A stretch of 64,000 nucleotides of DNA. Source: Phymatolithon calcareum. Lineage: Eukaryota > Rhodophyta > Florideophyceae > Hapalidiales. The translations under genes were made by a program, and so were the position numbers. The stretch spans positions 1,488,001 to 1,552,000 of the forward strand of contig OZ345364.1 in the NCBI GenBank assembly GCA_977006965.1, given 5' to 3'. The notes beneath the pieces were generated by a model that was not told the DNA's origin, made no database searches, and saw nothing but the letters and a program-made list of their open reading frames with translations. This document shows positions 1 through 10,300 of this stretch, in pieces (the first letter of the stretch is position 1; each line of letters opens with the position of its first letter).

Positions 1-918
1 GTGGCCGCGAGAACAGGGATTCTAAAATATAAAAAACCTAATAGTTTCCACCAGGGTTGCACGAGCAGGTTACACCAGTTATAGTCAAAAATTTAGGGCT
101 AGCACCATAGGTGCATAGCCTTCCACAGCTAAAAATAGACACGCACTGCACCTTTTGGGACGACAGTGCTGTCCAATCACTTGAGAGGCGAGCTATTTTA
201 TCGACGTTTGAATCAGAAATATGTCAAAACAGGCCCGTGGGACAGCACGTTTTCTGTACGCTTTTTATTGGGCCGAGAAAAGTGCGCAGAGTTTTTCTGC
301 AGTCCACAAGAGAGCTAGTGCAGCTCTATTGCCGACGTCGGCAAAACTCTGGGATGGGAGTGGCAGGCTTGTATTTCATTCACATCACCCACCTAATTTT
401 CTAACACCGGATCTACGACGGTGATCTTCCACAATGCGCAGGAAGAAGCACATTTGATCCTTATCGAGCCAATGATGTGTATCCACAGTTCGCCATAGTT
501 CCGATTGCAAATGCAGTCGATGCCGTTTTCAGTGGAGGATACGGCAGAACCGGCCCGTTTTGGATGACGGTTTGTCCAGAGCTAAAACGACAGCAAAGTG
601 AACGTGCTTGGTCGTGCTCATATATATATCTGCTGGCATGAGTAAAGCATTCGAAAGCTTAGTGAAATATCTCAATTGCCAGGGTTCTGGCATTAATATT
701 TTTCAGCTTTGCACGTCTCAGCCCAAATTTATCAAATAGAGTTGAATTCCCCGTGCCGTTCCATTCCTCTGCCTCGCCTCCGCCACAACATTCATCTGCA
801 TGCTTCCGTTCACAATCTCTATAAAGAGCCCTCTTCCGTTTCCCATGCCCCCAACAATATGACTCAGCGAAGCTAGGATTGTTTCGAACTCATCAAAGCA
901 ACCACCACATTTCCGGCA
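1..918. other. Intergenic, no supported gene
   Basis: Short overlapping open frames occur near 111-424, but their protein sequences show no domain, no signal peptide and no bias that I can recognise. Nothing else is supported here. The last part, about 780-910, is pyrimidine-rich and precedes the Cys-rich ORF, so it may hold its promoter or leader. Confidence 0.4.
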
Positions 919-1539
919 ATGGTCCCCATGCGTCTTCCTCTATTCGTCTTCGCTGTGTCTGCCCTCTTGTGTATTACCTTGCAAGCGCCGGTCGCAACTC
1001 CCCTGCGGCCCCCTCGTGGCAGGCAATGGTCGTCATCGATCATGTCCGTGATCCGCGCAATCGGAAACTGCACCAACTACAAAAAGGAGACATGTAGGTC
1101 CTGTTTCATACGGTGCTACAAGATTTGCACAAGGAATGAGACACTTTTTGGCAAAGAGATGTGTGCCGACTTCAAGATAGAGTGCCCGAGGGATCGATGC
1201 TTCGAGTATCCTTGTCTCAAATGCGCCGATGGAAATGTCAATGCCACTGCTTTGGTTCGTCTCGCAGACGTCGGCGGTGTACATTAGCTTTGTATTTTGT
1301 CTGCAGAAGGAAGAAATAATTATTTTCCTTCCGGCTATGAGTATCTTTCTATAAAGTCTATGCTCCACTCTTGTTTCAAACGTTGCGGTCCTGGTCAGGC
1401 TATATGCGTTTCACTACCGACTCATTGCCAATATCTTTGCAAGTCTGCGCACGCGAGCTCCAGGACGTGGCAAGCCTCATATTTGGATCAGGAACTGGAT
1501 CACCGTGATCCAAATCAGGTTAATATGTCATATCTATGA
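919..1539 (+). CDS. Small secreted cysteine-rich protein, interrupted by an in-frame TAG
   Basis: The frame opens with ATG at 919 and a clear signal peptide (about residues 1-28, hydrophobic core LPLFVFAVSALLCITLQ), followed by a Cys-rich domain with motifs CRSCFIRCYKIC and CFEYPCLKC. A TAG stands at 1285-1287. The same frame then runs on to a TGA at 1540 and encodes a further Cys-rich stretch (CFKRCGPGQAIC, CQYLC). Continuity of frame and of cysteine spacing suggests one gene. A short in-frame GT...AG segment covering the stop (about 1277-1306, 30 nt) would be unusually small for an intron; a longer intron, stop readthrough or a disabling mutation are alternatives. If secreted, disulfide bonding is likely. 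I do not recognise the family. The N-terminal half alone (919-1287, 122 residues) is the minimal call. Confidence 0.5.
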
Positions 1540-2239
1540 GGTGGTCTGACTACAAGACATTGTCCACAGTGATCTCACTGTGAGATCATGCACAGGTGCA
1601 GTTTTGCAGAAAATATCTGTCGTCTGGGATTGCAAGCGGCAGAAGTGTAGCTAATCCTCTGCTATACTTCACTTCGTTTTCCAAATTGCGGAACCGGGAT
1701 CAAAACACTTATTTCTCGCACAACTGGTGGTGCTCTCAAGGTTCGTTCATGTGGGATCGGGAGCGCTACTAAACTCGATCTTGTGCTACTGTCGATAAAG
1801 CTTACCTGAGCTCCCTCGCGAGGCGCGCTTTTCTGACATGTTGACATATTCCATCTACGCCTTTCGTGTCAAACTGCACTGAGGAAACACTGCACTATAG
1901 CGCCATTGTACCCTTTCGCAAGCCGAGGTAATGCAATTACAACGCTAGAACAACTGTACGCAAGTAAGAACTAGTGCTCATCTATACTATGAAGTGCATG
2001 CTTCCTCCTGCGGCAGGAGCAAAGTACCAGTACCTCTGTATTAAGTTTCGTAAAACAGCAGAAATGCGATCATTTCTCGACCCAAGGCTTATTCAAAGCA
2101 TGGCTCCTAATTTAGTTATTGCCGGGCTGGATGGTAATTTTGATACGCTTTTTAACATTGATGTCATGGCACCACCGAGAAAAATAGAGTGCGATCAAAC
2201 TGAATCGCAATCAAGTAGATTTAGTGATCAGGTACCACC
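1540..2239. other. Intergenic, nothing recognised
   Basis: There are no long frames, repeats or RNA-like structures that I can support. Short open stretches at 1662-1847 (minus) and 1974-2230 (plus) look random. The end of the second one runs into the LINE fragment that follows. Confidence 0.35.
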
Positions 2240-2993
2240 TAGAGTGTTCATAAGCCACTATCTTCGAATATTTCCTAGTCCGCCAGCAGAGAGAAGGCTG
2301 TATCGTCTCTAAGACTTCGCCTTGCAAGTATTACTGAGCATGCTGGTCGGCTAAGGCACTTGAGAGTCCTGAGCCTTGCTAAGCGTATTACGTCATCATA
2401 GTGAACTGCTGCCACGATAATCTTGGCAGCAGATTACAAGATGATACAGAAGAGTACTCTGGAAGAGATGAGGACATAAAGGAAGCAATGAAGGATACTG
2501 AATATCTCAAGATTTATGAAGACTTGCGACAAGCCCTTCAGAAAGCCCAGGAGGGATCTGTCACGGAGAAGAGGAGTACAGAAGAAACAATTAAGGTATG
2601 GGAATAGCAAGAAGAAGGCAGATCAATGAAGATTCCTACTGAAGGCAAGCTACCAGGGATCCTTTACATAGGAGAAGAACAGCACGTTTAAGGTGCATAA
2701 GGTTGACATTCAACAGAGCACCCCTTTGGAGAAAATCAGTATTAGGTGCCTATTGTGGGATTACCGCGGTGATTGAACTAGTCGCCTTACAACGTACTCT
2801 AGCGTCGTCGAAGATGAGTACAGAAATTGAGTTTGAGTGCAAGAGACTCACAGGAGCTCTGGTTGGGAGAGAATTACGAATCAAGAACGTTTTGAGTAGC
2901 CAGAGGACTTTAGCTTAGAGAATATCGCAAGAGCTGCCCCGTTACTCCAAGGTGAGGCTTTGGGAGCTCTCAAAATAAAATCATCAAATATCA
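2240..2993 (+). mobile_element. LINE family LC, 3' portion (degenerate copy 1)
   Basis: Translated in pieces with frameshifts, this matches the post-RT C-terminal region shared with 44035-44715 (minus) and, in its first half, with 61965-62781. The shared pattern is a basic R-rich block, then a GRDEDIKEA-type acidic block, then KIYEDLRQAL and a KLPG segment. The second half (2716-2993) is nearly the same as 60070-60244 joined to 61489-61593. It ends in the family 3' tail, GAGCTCTCAAAATAAAATC. Several stops make it a dead fragment. It preserves an uninterrupted version of the site into which another LINE jumped at 60245. Confidence 0.75.
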
Positions 2994-3226
2994 TTACAAG
3001 ATGATTCACGTTTGATCGCTTACAGAGCGGATACTCTTTATTCAAAATATTTCAAAAGTTCATCTCTCTTGCTGTTGTCTATTTAATTTCTAAATATTTT
3101 CACACTTTCCGGAAAGCTTTTTTATATTTCAAATATTTTAGGAAATCAAATCTGCCCTTATCAGATTTCGAATGCCGTTTTCGGGACCGCTGGCATTGAA
3201 AAAACAAGCAAAATATAGACAATGGT
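2994..3226. other. AT-rich upstream region of the nuclease-like gene
   Basis: An AT-rich stretch without open frames follows the LINE tail and leads to the ATG at 3227. It probably contains the promoter and leader of that gene, but I cannot identify a specific element. Confidence 0.3.
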
Positions 3227-3826
3227 ATGACATCTCAATTGGATGCATCGCAATCTCACGAACATTGTATTGCTTGTCCTCTTGCAATCACATCCGGACG
3301 CGTTGCTGCGCGCTGCGGATACACTCGGACGTCAAGGATGGAAGGCGATGAGTTCACTGCGCCGTTCGAACCCGCAACAGTCCCGGTGAGCAAGGGCGGT
3401 GTCGTGCGTTTCTATTGCCTTTCGCCGACGAACGGGCGTCTAGAATGGATCAAGGCTGTCATCAGCAAGGATGCGCTGAACAAAGGCACTGATGTCACGG
3501 ACGAAATGCGCGACTTCTTGCTTGCCGGAGACAAAAATCCCATGGATAAACCGGCTCTGATTATCCACAAGAGCATCGGAGGTACAGGCGACGAACCCTG
3601 GAACTTGTTTCTTGAGGGGCGCTCTTTTGATCGAGACACCTACAACAACGATGTTGAGAGCACTGTCTTTTACGCGCTGAAGAATGCTGTTGCGACTGAC
3701 AAGCCCGCTGCGGTAACTGTTAAATTCCTCTTCAAGAACCAGATGGTTACGCGGCCTTACAAGCTGTCGTATCAGGTCGAGCTTCCTAACGGCGATGTCG
3801 TAGAGAATGACCTCTCCAACGCTTGA
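3227..3826 (+). CDS. Small protein resembling DNA/RNA non-specific endonuclease (NS_2-like)
   Basis: 199 residues from the first ATG (alternative ATG at 3338, starting MEGDEF). Residues about 106-199 follow the order seen in the Endonuclease_NS_2-type fold: Asp, a hydrophobic pair with His (IIHKSIGGTGD), NLF about six residues later, then an Asn/Asp-rich DRDTYNNDVE helix, a beta-rich VTVKFLFKN strand, RPYKLSYQVELPNG and a terminal N. In the family the motif is usually D-x-GH-I-I. Here the GH position reads A-L and the only nearby His is three residues later, so catalysis is uncertain. No signal peptide is evident in the ATG-3338 form. The gene stands alone. Family placement is inference from motif order; the ORF itself looks real (even composition, high GC). 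Confidence 0.6.
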   Translation: MTSQLDASQSHEHCIACPLAITSGRVAARCGYTRTSRMEGDEFTAPFEPATVPVSKGGVVRFYCLSPTNGRLEWIKAVISKDALNKGTDVTDEMRDFLLAGDKNPMDKPALIIHKSIGGTGDEPWNLFLEGRSFDRDTYNNDVESTVFYALKNAVATDKPAAVTVKFLFKNQMVTRPYKLSYQVELPNGDVVENDLSNA

Positions 3827-4202
3827 TCGCCGAGTCCCCCGCGACGGTGCGCATGCAGTGTGATTTGTTGTGCGGCCCTGCTTGTCAATAAACTAATGGG
3901 AGTTTTCTTTTTCTCCACAGTTCTCATGCCGAGCTGTGCAACTTTCCCCTCTGCAATCAGCTTTCCCATGCTCCGTCGGAACCTCGGTCAGGTTATCGCC
4001 ATCCCCTCTCATTCACAACGGCACACAATCCCAATAGCCACAGTCCCGTGCACAGCCCGCAAATCCTCGCGCTCACAAGGGCCATCTCTCTAAACTCGTC
4101 GCATTTCCTCCGGGCCCTATACATCGACAACTCTCGCCCGGCACATGAACAAAATAATCCATCCAGTCGACACTTGCTCAGGAGAATGCCTGTGTGTCCC
4201 TG

Positions 4203-5921
4203 ATGCACAAGCAATCGGTGCTCCCGCTCATGCACGTCGCCGACCCCGCTCGACGGGCGTTCCTCCCCTCTCCTCTTTCCACTCTCATCGCCCTGTGCAT
4301 AATTCTATATCTCCTTCAACATCCCGTCCCTGAACACGCCCCTCAAGCCACCCTCACCACACCTTCTCAATTCCGTTCTCGCGCAGCGCCGTCAAGCTAC
4401 TCCAGTGCGCGCGGCTTTGCCGCATACCCTTGGGGACAGACCTGCAGTCCACCAGCGCGAGAACGCTACCTGCGACGCTTTGACACCCCGCATCGACCGT
4501 TCGGATTGCGATATGTGCCGCTGTCTCGTGAGCAGTCGCGGAACCGCGTGCTTGTATCAGCAGTGCCGCATGAGGTTGGCGATGGTCTCGGGCATCGGAT
4601 GTGCATATTGAACTATGAATTACATCTCGCGCTTGCGCTTGGAGTGTCGTACTCTCATCGTGTCTCTTCCTACGGCTCATTATCCGTTGAGAATCCTGCC
4701 GCCGTCGAGCAGCTTTTCGGCTGGGGAATTGACGAAATGACGCGTGACGACGTGCTGGCATCTGGTTGTGCAAATGTGAAACTTGTGAATGACACCTGCG
4801 AGATTCCCAGTGAAAATGTCGTCTGTTCAAGATTGCGACATCGGGATGATGGGGGTATGTTCGATCGCGTGGTAATGATACCCGATGAGGTTGCGGAATG
4901 CTATTTGGACCGCACGCAACCGAAGGAATTGACGGATGAGCGATGCTATCCATTAGTGCGACGCTTTGTGGCCGCATTTCCAGAGCCTAATACGCTTTTT
5001 CAAATGCGACCTAAACTCTGCTTTCGCGATTATCTGTACACCAATTTCTCCCAAACCGTTGGATGGTTCCACGACAAATATTGGACCGCCCACTCGCACG
5101 AGCATGACCGTCTCAAGCAGACGGGGCTCCTATCAGCAGACATTGCATCAGCAATGCCTGCGGATATTGTATCAGCTATGGAGGACGACGAATCTCTGCC
5201 GCACGCAGTGCATCGGTCCACTCTCTCGATGGACGCAACCGTAGCAGATACATCCTTCCCGACGAGAAATATCAGCTACTCCCCGGACCGCGTGCACATT
5301 GCATTACACGTACGACGAGGCGACTTCTTCAACTACACGTCACGCGTTTTGATATCCGACGCAACCTACGCCGATCTCGCAGCGCGAGTGAAGGTAGCTC
5401 TTGACGAAATGCATGCTGCAAATGTACCCGTTACCGTGCACGTTTACTCTGAGGGTGTACCGCGAGCTCGTGGTCGTGTAAAAGACAATCACGATGTCGG
5501 TAGCATGGATCGCGTATATGCCAACGAACATGGTCTGCGCATGCCAGACAACCATTGGTACCATCTAGTCCATCGCAACGTCCGATTATCGAGTTCGGTT
5601 GGCGTGGGGCGCGGACTACGGCGCCCAAACATTCAAGTCGAAACGCATATCGCCACTGATACCGTGCAGGCGCTGCACGAAATGCTTGCTGCTGACTTTT
5701 TCGTGGGAAGCGTGTCGGGACTTTCCGTGCAGGTTGTGCGCCGCATTGCACGCGGATTGACACTGTTGCCGTTGCCGCGCGCTGAACTTATGCCTGATGA
5801 GTTTGCGGTGAATTTTGACTACGACCGAAATGAAATCGCGAGCTTTGTTAATGAGACTGCATTGTATGGCAAGGTTGCGCATTATGCACGTCTTAATCGA
5901 CTGGCATGCTCGGTGTGGTAA
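4203..5921 (+). CDS. Type II membrane glycosyltransferase, fucosyltransferase-like (HxRRGD)
   Basis: 572 residues if translation begins at the ATG at 4203 (the frame is open a little further upstream without ATG). Residues about 21-40 form one hydrophobic segment (STLIALCIILYLL) after a basic stretch, as in Golgi type II glycosyltransferases. The lumenal part has GDGLGHRMCILNYELH near residue 126, SYGSLSVENPAAVEQLFGWG near 156-175 and the donor-binding motif HVRRGDFF near 369. The last is the hallmark of the alpha-1,6/O-fucosyltransferase superfamily (GT23, NodZ, POFUT-like). FVGSVSGLSVQ near residue 500 matches the late donor-site region of that fold. Probable role: transfer of fucose, or a related sugar from a nucleotide donor, to glycans or cell-wall polysaccharide. 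Acceptor unknown. Single exon. Confidence 0.8.
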   Translation: MHKQSVLPLMHVADPARRAFLPSPLSTLIALCIILYLLQHPVPEHAPQATLTTPSQFRSRAAPSSYSSARGFAAYPWGQTCSPPARERYLRRFDTPHRPFGLRYVPLSREQSRNRVLVSAVPHEVGDGLGHRMCILNYELHLALALGVSYSHRVSSYGSLSVENPAAVEQLFGWGIDEMTRDDVLASGCANVKLVNDTCEIPSENVVCSRLRHRDDGGMFDRVVMIPDEVAECYLDRTQPKELTDERCYPLVRRFVAAFPEPNTLFQMRPKLCFRDYLYTNFSQTVGWFHDKYWTAHSHEHDRLKQTGLLSADIASAMPADIVSAMEDDESLPHAVHRSTLSMDATVADTSFPTRNISYSPDRVHIALHVRRGDFFNYTSRVLISDATYADLAARVKVALDEMHAANVPVTVHVYSEGVPRARGRVKDNHDVGSMDRVYANEHGLRMPDNHWYHLVHRNVRLSSSVGVGRGLRRPNIQVETHIATDTVQALHEMLAADFFVGSVSGLSVQVVRRIARGLTLLPLPRAELMPDEFAVNFDYDRNEIASFVNETALYGKVAHYARLNRLACSVW

Positions 5922-6611
5922 AATGGAAGCTTTTCGGGATGATGATGGATTGTTTTTCATGCCGTAAGTGACGCGTTGTGTTGAGCGGTAGCATGGACCG
6001 GCCTAGTAGAAGCGCAAATGGGACCACGCGAGCGTCGGCTGCTCAAGGTTATCAAAAGGCTAGTGTTATATTTTGCCGGAAGGAAATAAGGGCACCAAGC
6101 TTTGTCGATAAGCAGTGAGCTACAGAAGGGATGTGGCTACGAGAATGTAGAGGAGTCAGAGTTGACTGTGAAAGAAAGTAGGATAGAGATGCAAGTGAAT
6201 GTTTGTTGTCTTCTCCCTTCGCGCTAAGACAAGCAAGTAATCCTGTCATGATCTGAATTCGCTGCGTTTTTATTTCCTTCCTCTGTTCAATAAGATGCAT
6301 AGTGAAATGTTCTACTCGGTGCAGGTGCCCTCACCACGTAAAGCACCGAAAAATCGCGCACTGATAGAGCGGAAAAAGTGAGAAAAAAAGAAGTCGTGCC
6401 ACGCAGCACGAGAAATTTTACTTATGTAAGTACCGCGTGCCCTCCTCAGTGTAAGAGTTCGACAAGAGTGAACGACGAGGGAATAATAGCTGTGAGTACA
6501 TAAGCATACATCGTCGACGTCACAACCTCAAGCATTAGCATGATAGAAGAGCTCGGACAAAACAAGACCACCACGCGACGACGTCGATATCACAAAAAGT
6601 TGAACAAAAAA
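5922..6611. other. Convergent intergenic region, no gene
   Basis: This lies between the stop of the glycosyltransferase (plus) and the stop of the acyl-CoA synthetase (minus), so it should carry both 3' untranslated regions. I see no open frame of note and no repeat shared with other parts of the window. Confidence 0.45.
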
Positions 6612-8573
6612 TTACTTCTTCCCCATGGCCGCATACAGTCCATCAAGCGCCCCCTTATATTTGCGGTTAAGCTGCGGTCTCTTAAGCTTGAACGAGGGCG
6701 TCATGAGATCGTTATCCACTGTGAATCCTTGTCCAAGTTCGTTGAGATCTGAAACCTCAATGATGACGTCACGAATCTTCTCATAGCTCTTGAACTTTGC
6801 CTTGCCGTGCATTTCAAGAAGTTGTGCAAGCACCTCTTTCTTGAACTGAGGGTCCTTTGAAATATCCTCCAAGCTACGTCCCTTACCCCACGCAAGAGCC
6901 GCCTCACTGTCAGGCACGACGACAGCGAGGAGCGTGCTCTCCAGAGAATTACCATACACAAAGATCTGCAGCACGAGTTTGGCCTTGGCATACTCCTGCT
7001 CGAGTGCTTCCGGGGAAACATATTCACCTTGTGAAAGTTTGAAAAGATTCTTCGCACGATCGATGATTTGCATAGTCCCATCCTCGTTCCAGCGACCGAC
7101 GTCACCGGTATGGAACCACCCGTCCGCATCAAACGCCTTCGCAGTCGCCTCCTCGTTCTTATAATAACCTTTGAACACAACCCCACCCCTCACGCAAACC
7201 TCACCCTGCGGATGCGGCTTATTGGTGTTGAGATAACCCATTTCTGGAAGATCTGCAAGCTTCATCTCACACCCAGGAAGTGGACCGCCGCATGTACCAG
7301 ATTTCGACACTCCAGGTGCAGAACAATTCATGCCACCAACAGTCTCAGTAAGACCATAACCCTGCACGACCGGAACATTGAGACAAACCTTGAGGAAATC
7401 ATTCGTCTGCGCAGACATGGGGGCCGAACCAGTGATGACAAGACGACAATCCGGCAGCAATTTGTCACGAACCTTGTTCATTACAAGAGTATCCCACAAC
7501 GCCGCTCTGGGTACTGTGCCAGGGTTCTGTTCAGCATTCAGCTGACGAGTATAAGCCCAATTGAAAAGCATCTTCTTGATGAATGAGGATCCCTCTACAT
7601 TTTCCTCGATCTTCTGTTGAAAACGGGCAAACACACGAGGGACACCGGCGAAAACGGTGGGACGAAGCGCCTCCATGTCCGAAAGAATCAGTTTGATGTT
7701 GCCAGAATAGAACCCGACTTTAGCACCCTTCCCAATGAACAGTGCCTGAGCCTGCTGTTCAAAAATATGGGAGAGAGGAAGATAGGAAAGATACACATCA
7801 CCAGGGACAAACTCTTGCGACCAATTCTTAAAGAAATGGTACGCACCTCCGATACTGGACAAAATGTTGGCATTGGTAAGCATTACACCCTTCGGGGCAC
7901 CGGTAGTTCCGCTAGTGTACATGATGACGTTAAGATCATCCGCGGTAACATTAGGAAGTGCATCTGCATCTTCAGCACCCTTTGCGATAACTTCCGCGAT
8001 GGATCCAGGGCCTGTGACTGAATCAATAGCCCCGACATCAAATTTGACAACATTCTTCACCGTGGAACACTTATCAGCTGCAGCCTCCCATTTAGTCCAA
8101 TTCTCCTCCGCCACAAATGCAGCGGATACCTCAGCATGGTTGCAAACATACTCGACAATGTCCGCCCCAAGCGTGTCATAGATGGGCACGAGAACGCATC
8201 CAGCAGCATTGATAGCATACTGCGTAGCAGTCCATGCCGGACAATTCTTACCATACATACCGACACGGTCACCGGGAGAAAGTCCAAATTCGGAAATGAG
8301 TGCATTGGCAAGTTTGACAATCTTCACAATGACTTCCGAGTACGATGCAAAGTTATACGGACCTTTGCCAGGCTCGGCGCGATAACCTAGAAAGTCACGA
8401 GTGGGATGGTCGGCCGCGCTGCGGGCAAGAAGGCCGTAGGTACTCTTGGCGGAGATGATATGTGTGAGAGTTGCGGATCCATCGCCTGGATAGGTGCGGG
8501 CGGCGCAATTGGAGTCCGGGATCTCGACGGAGATGTCGGCGGGAGATGCCATGGGTGCTTTGTGTCCTCCCAT
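6612..8573 (-). CDS. Long-chain acyl-CoA synthetase (AMP-binding)
   Basis: 653 residues in one exon, the usual length for eukaryotic LACS. It activates long-chain fatty acids: ATP plus fatty acid gives acyl-adenylate, then acyl-CoA, feeding glycerolipid synthesis or beta-oxidation. Visible motifs in order: the P-loop YTSGTTGAPKG at about 219-229, PLSHIFEQ at 266-273, GYGLTET at 405-411, GWFHTGDVG at 485-493 and the LACS-type linker and signature DRAKNLFKLSQGEYVSPE at 505-522. All core residues for adenylate formation are present. The C-terminus (AAMGKK) is not a canonical PTS1, so peroxisomal targeting is not indicated. The start could be the first ATG (MGGHKAP) or Met8 (MASPADI). No membrane helix stands out, as is usual for this peripheral enzyme. 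Confidence 0.95.
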   Translation of the reverse strand: MGGHKAPMASPADISVEIPDSNCAARTYPGDGSATLTHIISAKSTYGLLARSAADHPTRDFLGYRAEPGKGPYNFASYSEVIVKIVKLANALISEFGLSPGDRVGMYGKNCPAWTATQYAINAAGCVLVPIYDTLGADIVEYVCNHAEVSAAFVAEENWTKWEAAADKCSTVKNVVKFDVGAIDSVTGPGSIAEVIAKGAEDADALPNVTADDLNVIMYTSGTTGAPKGVMLTNANILSSIGGAYHFFKNWSQEFVPGDVYLSYLPLSHIFEQQAQALFIGKGAKVGFYSGNIKLILSDMEALRPTVFAGVPRVFARFQQKIEENVEGSSFIKKMLFNWAYTRQLNAEQNPGTVPRAALWDTLVMNKVRDKLLPDCRLVITGSAPMSAQTNDFLKVCLNVPVVQGYGLTETVGGMNCSAPGVSKSGTCGGPLPGCEMKLADLPEMGYLNTNKPHPQGEVCVRGGVVFKGYYKNEEATAKAFDADGWFHTGDVGRWNEDGTMQIIDRAKNLFKLSQGEYVSPEALEQEYAKAKLVLQIFVYGNSLESTLLAVVVPDSEAALAWGKGRSLEDISKDPQFKKEVLAQLLEMHGKAKFKSYEKIRDVIIEVSDLNELGQGFTVDNDLMTPSFKLKRPQLNRKYKGALDGLYAAMGKK

Positions 8574-9589
8574 TCGAAGGTTTCAGCGGCCGGATTCGAA
8601 GTCCGGCGAGAGACGAGTGGAGTTGGTCAGTGCACTGGTTGAATATGCCGAGGCGGTGGTCAAATAGGGAACCGAATGAGACGCCCACTTATTTGGAGAC
8701 GACGCAGGGGGATTTACACTGGATGTTTCTGGGGAAGATCAGGTTGCAAAAATTTCGCAATTTTTAGTCATCATGTATCAAACAGACGGGATATATGATA
8801 TCGGAGATACTCCCTGACGAGAACCGTACAGTAATGATCCAAATTACGTAAAAATTTTATGCGACAAAATTTGAATTTTGGTTGCTCCGTAGAAAGGTGC
8901 GTGAATTGATGCCTCCGACGGGTACCCAATTACAGAAGGGTATGCATGTGGACGATTCATTGTTGTGCAACAGCATTCTCATTGACTGTTATACAGTAGT
9001 GCTTTTCACGACCTTTCTAGCTGTTTTCGTGAGAACGGTGTTTGAGTGCGTGCGTTCTGGTGTGTGTGGGTTTCCGGAAGATATGGGCCGCAGGGGTGAA
9101 AACGACACATTTCCGACGGGTCCGCAAGTCAACAGTGTTGGTTCCTCACACCAATTAGCTCGCGGCGCACGCAAAAAGATCATCATCGACTTGATATATT
9201 CGTCATGTCCTCATTGTATCCTCCGAAATGGGCAGTGATGCAGACAGAGGTCCACTATCTCGTTTGCACGTTTGCATTACTGTCGCCAACGGGCACCATA
9301 TGACGGTCCTATCAGTCCGTAACAGTGTATGAGAACAACTGCTACCGTACCCAAGCCATAACGGTAACTCGATTATCTCACGACTTGCCTCGGGACCGCG
9401 GTCCTCGAACAGTATTCTGCAGAGCCCCCTTGTCTAATGTGCATTGTTGTTCCATTAGAATAAAAACACCTAATTTTCTAGGCGCAGCTTGATGAAATTT
9501 TACTTTACTGTGCACAGGGGAGCAAATGACTACTACTGGTACAGCAGCACACATTCTATAGTCTATTGTATTTTATTGTGTTCTGCAGT
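8574..9589. other. Upstream region of the LACS gene, no confirmed gene
   Basis: The first 100-200 bases probably hold the LACS promoter and leader (minus strand). A plus-strand frame at 8882-9238 lacks an ATG start, has one hydrophobic stretch and no recognisable domain, so I do not call it. Confidence 0.35.
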
Positions 9590-10300
9590 TCCTCCAAGTG
9601 AGGGTAGCAGAGCTTAGAATGTCAAAGTTTTCTCCATTCTGTTCTATCCTGTGCGATATTAAGAGCAGGAGAGAGACTCCGACGTTGGTTTGACACAGTG
9701 CAGTAACACTTGGCGTATCATGTGGGGCTCTTCCCTGCAATGTATTTGTCCCAGCCACTTCCATCGCTGATCCTGACAATGTCGAATGAGGTTCTCGGGC
9801 CTCTCCTGCCCCTGTTCGTCCAGTTATCTTGGATAGCATTTTGGATGCAGTTTAATTCAGCTTCCGTTTGACTTGTTCAGTCATCTTCCTGGACGTGCAA
9901 CCGTGTAGAAGAGTGGATACCACGCTGCAGCCGAAGATTCGAAGTCGAAGTATCACTGAGAGTTTGGGGTTGGTTTGTAGCCGCCTTAGATCTCCAAAGC
10001 GGAACCAGGCCAATTTAGGTCGACATAACGGGGATCAGTGGGTCTCCGTTTCCGGACTGCATAACTCCAAGATATTTGAATTGCAGTACGCTTGTGAGCT
10101 ATTCGTCTTCTGTGCGTACATGTTCGAGTGTCTCTTGTTCTGCCTTCGTTTGCCTCTTTGAAGAGTCTGTCGGCGACAGATCCGGAACGGAAGGGGACAT
10201 TCGGTTGCGCGAGTGCCACGAGTCCCCAAACATTCCATAACGTACTCTTCAGACTCTGGCCACTTGGAAATGCACTCCTCCATCGTGTAGTACTGCTTCG
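9590..10300 (-). mobile_element. Decayed RTE/CR1-like non-LTR retrotransposon, RT C-terminal region
   Basis: Reading the minus strand across shifting frames gives, in the order expected for the end of a LINE reverse transcriptase: FKYLGV near 10060-10080, then KLRIF-type VILRLRIFGCSVVSTLLHGC near 9890-9960, and finally QRWKWLGQIHCREEPH near 9725-9765, the counterpart of the RRWKWIGHxLRR motif that closes RTE-type ORFs. Many stops and frameshifts are present. No target duplication was found. It is unrelated in sequence to the LINE families LA-LE elsewhere in the window. Confidence 0.6.

Noticed and set aside
111-424. Two overlapping short frames at the window start
   Set aside because: No domain, signal or repeat; random-looking composition.
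4354-4977. 207-codon minus-strand frame
   Set aside because: It is antisense to the glycosyltransferase, which has clear motifs.
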